This document shows positions 6,421 to 6,477 of a stretch of DNA of 6,477 bases, in pieces (the stretch's first letter is position 1; each line of letters begins with the position of its first letter). Source of the DNA: CAZYMF01 sp964648215. Lineage in GTDB: Bacteria > Desulfobacterota > Binatia > HRBIN30 > JACQVA1. A model generated the notes under the pieces. The model did no database searches. It was not told the origin of the DNA and saw nothing but the letters and a program-made list of their open reading frames with translations. A program made the position numbers and the translations under genes. The stretch lies in NCBI GenBank assembly GCA_964648215.1, contig CAZYMF010000246.1, positions 1 to 6,477 of the forward strand, written 5' to 3'.

Positions 6421-6477
6421 CTAAATTGACTTTGGCGGTTTCAGTCGGTAGACCTGCGGCGTTTTGGCGAAGAGGTG
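6421..6477 (-). CDS. Possible C-terminal end of a minus-strand gene, cut by right edge
   Basis: On the minus strand an 18-residue frame reads in from the right edge, contains FAKTPQVYRLKPPKSI, and ends at TAG (6423-6421), 8 bases from the thiolase stop. That would make it convergent with the thiolase gene. G+C here is about 53 percent (30 of 57 bases), clearly below the rest of the window, and could mark the edge of acquired DNA. The in-register plus-strand frame is also open (LWRFQSVDLRRFGEEV from 6429), so the strand is uncertain. I cannot name a family from so few residues. Confidence 0.25.
   Translation of the reverse strand, partial: HLFAKTPQVYRLKPPKSI
6426..6454 (+). promoter_or_regulatory. 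Weak candidate promoter after the thiolase gene
   Basis: TTGACT (6426-6431, 5 of 6 -35 matches) is followed after 17 bases by TAGACC (6449-6454, 3 of 6 -10 matches). It could drive a gene to the right of the window. It conflicts with the minus-strand reading of the same bases, and the -10 is poor. Confidence 0.2.

Overview
The window is a gene-dense, high-G+C stretch of bacterial chromosome, without rRNA, tRNA, CRISPR array or any recognisable intact mobile element. The gene order xerC-hslV-hslU followed by argB and argD, together with the sequence style of HslV, HslU and ArgB, suggests a Deltaproteobacteria-like lineage in the broad sense (Desulfobacterota, Myxococcota or Binatota). This placement is an inference from memory of the families and no search was done.

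Left two thirds (1-4405, minus strand): five tightly packed genes read leftward as one probable operon: xerC (tyrosine recombinase), hslV (protease), hslU (ATPase partner), argB (acetylglutamate kinase) and the first 149 codons of argD (acetylornithine aminotransferase family, cut by the left edge). Junctions are 30 bp (xerC-hslV), a 4-base ATGA overlap (hslV-hslU), 7 bp (hslU-argB) and about 85 bp (argB-argD). HslV and HslU form one ATP-dependent protease. ArgB and ArgD catalyse two steps of ornithine/arginine synthesis. XerC would act in resolving chromosome dimers.

Middle (4406-4538): a divergent intergenic region of 133 bp with candidate promoters on both strands whose -10 elements overlap.

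Right third (4539-6413, plus strand): three co-directional genes. A 104-residue, nine-cysteine putative zinc-binding protein overlaps by ATGA a 135-residue DUF35-type protein (zinc ribbon plus OB-fold). After 16 bp comes a 379-residue SCP2-type thiolase-superfamily enzyme. DUF35 and thiolase-like proteins commonly form obligate complexes acting on acyl-CoA. Here the thiolase keeps the nucleophilic Cys but has lost the other classical catalytic residues, so simple thiolysis is doubtful.

Right edge (6414-6477): G+C falls to about half, and a possible minus-strand reading frame ends 8 bases after the thiolase stop. Too little is present to identify it.

The points most worth following are the unavoidable 29-residue sequence ahead of the catalytic Thr of HslV, the remodelled thiolase active site, and the coupling of an undescribed Cys-rich protein to a DUF35/thiolase pair. 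I do not see evidence for a wholly new multi-gene system.
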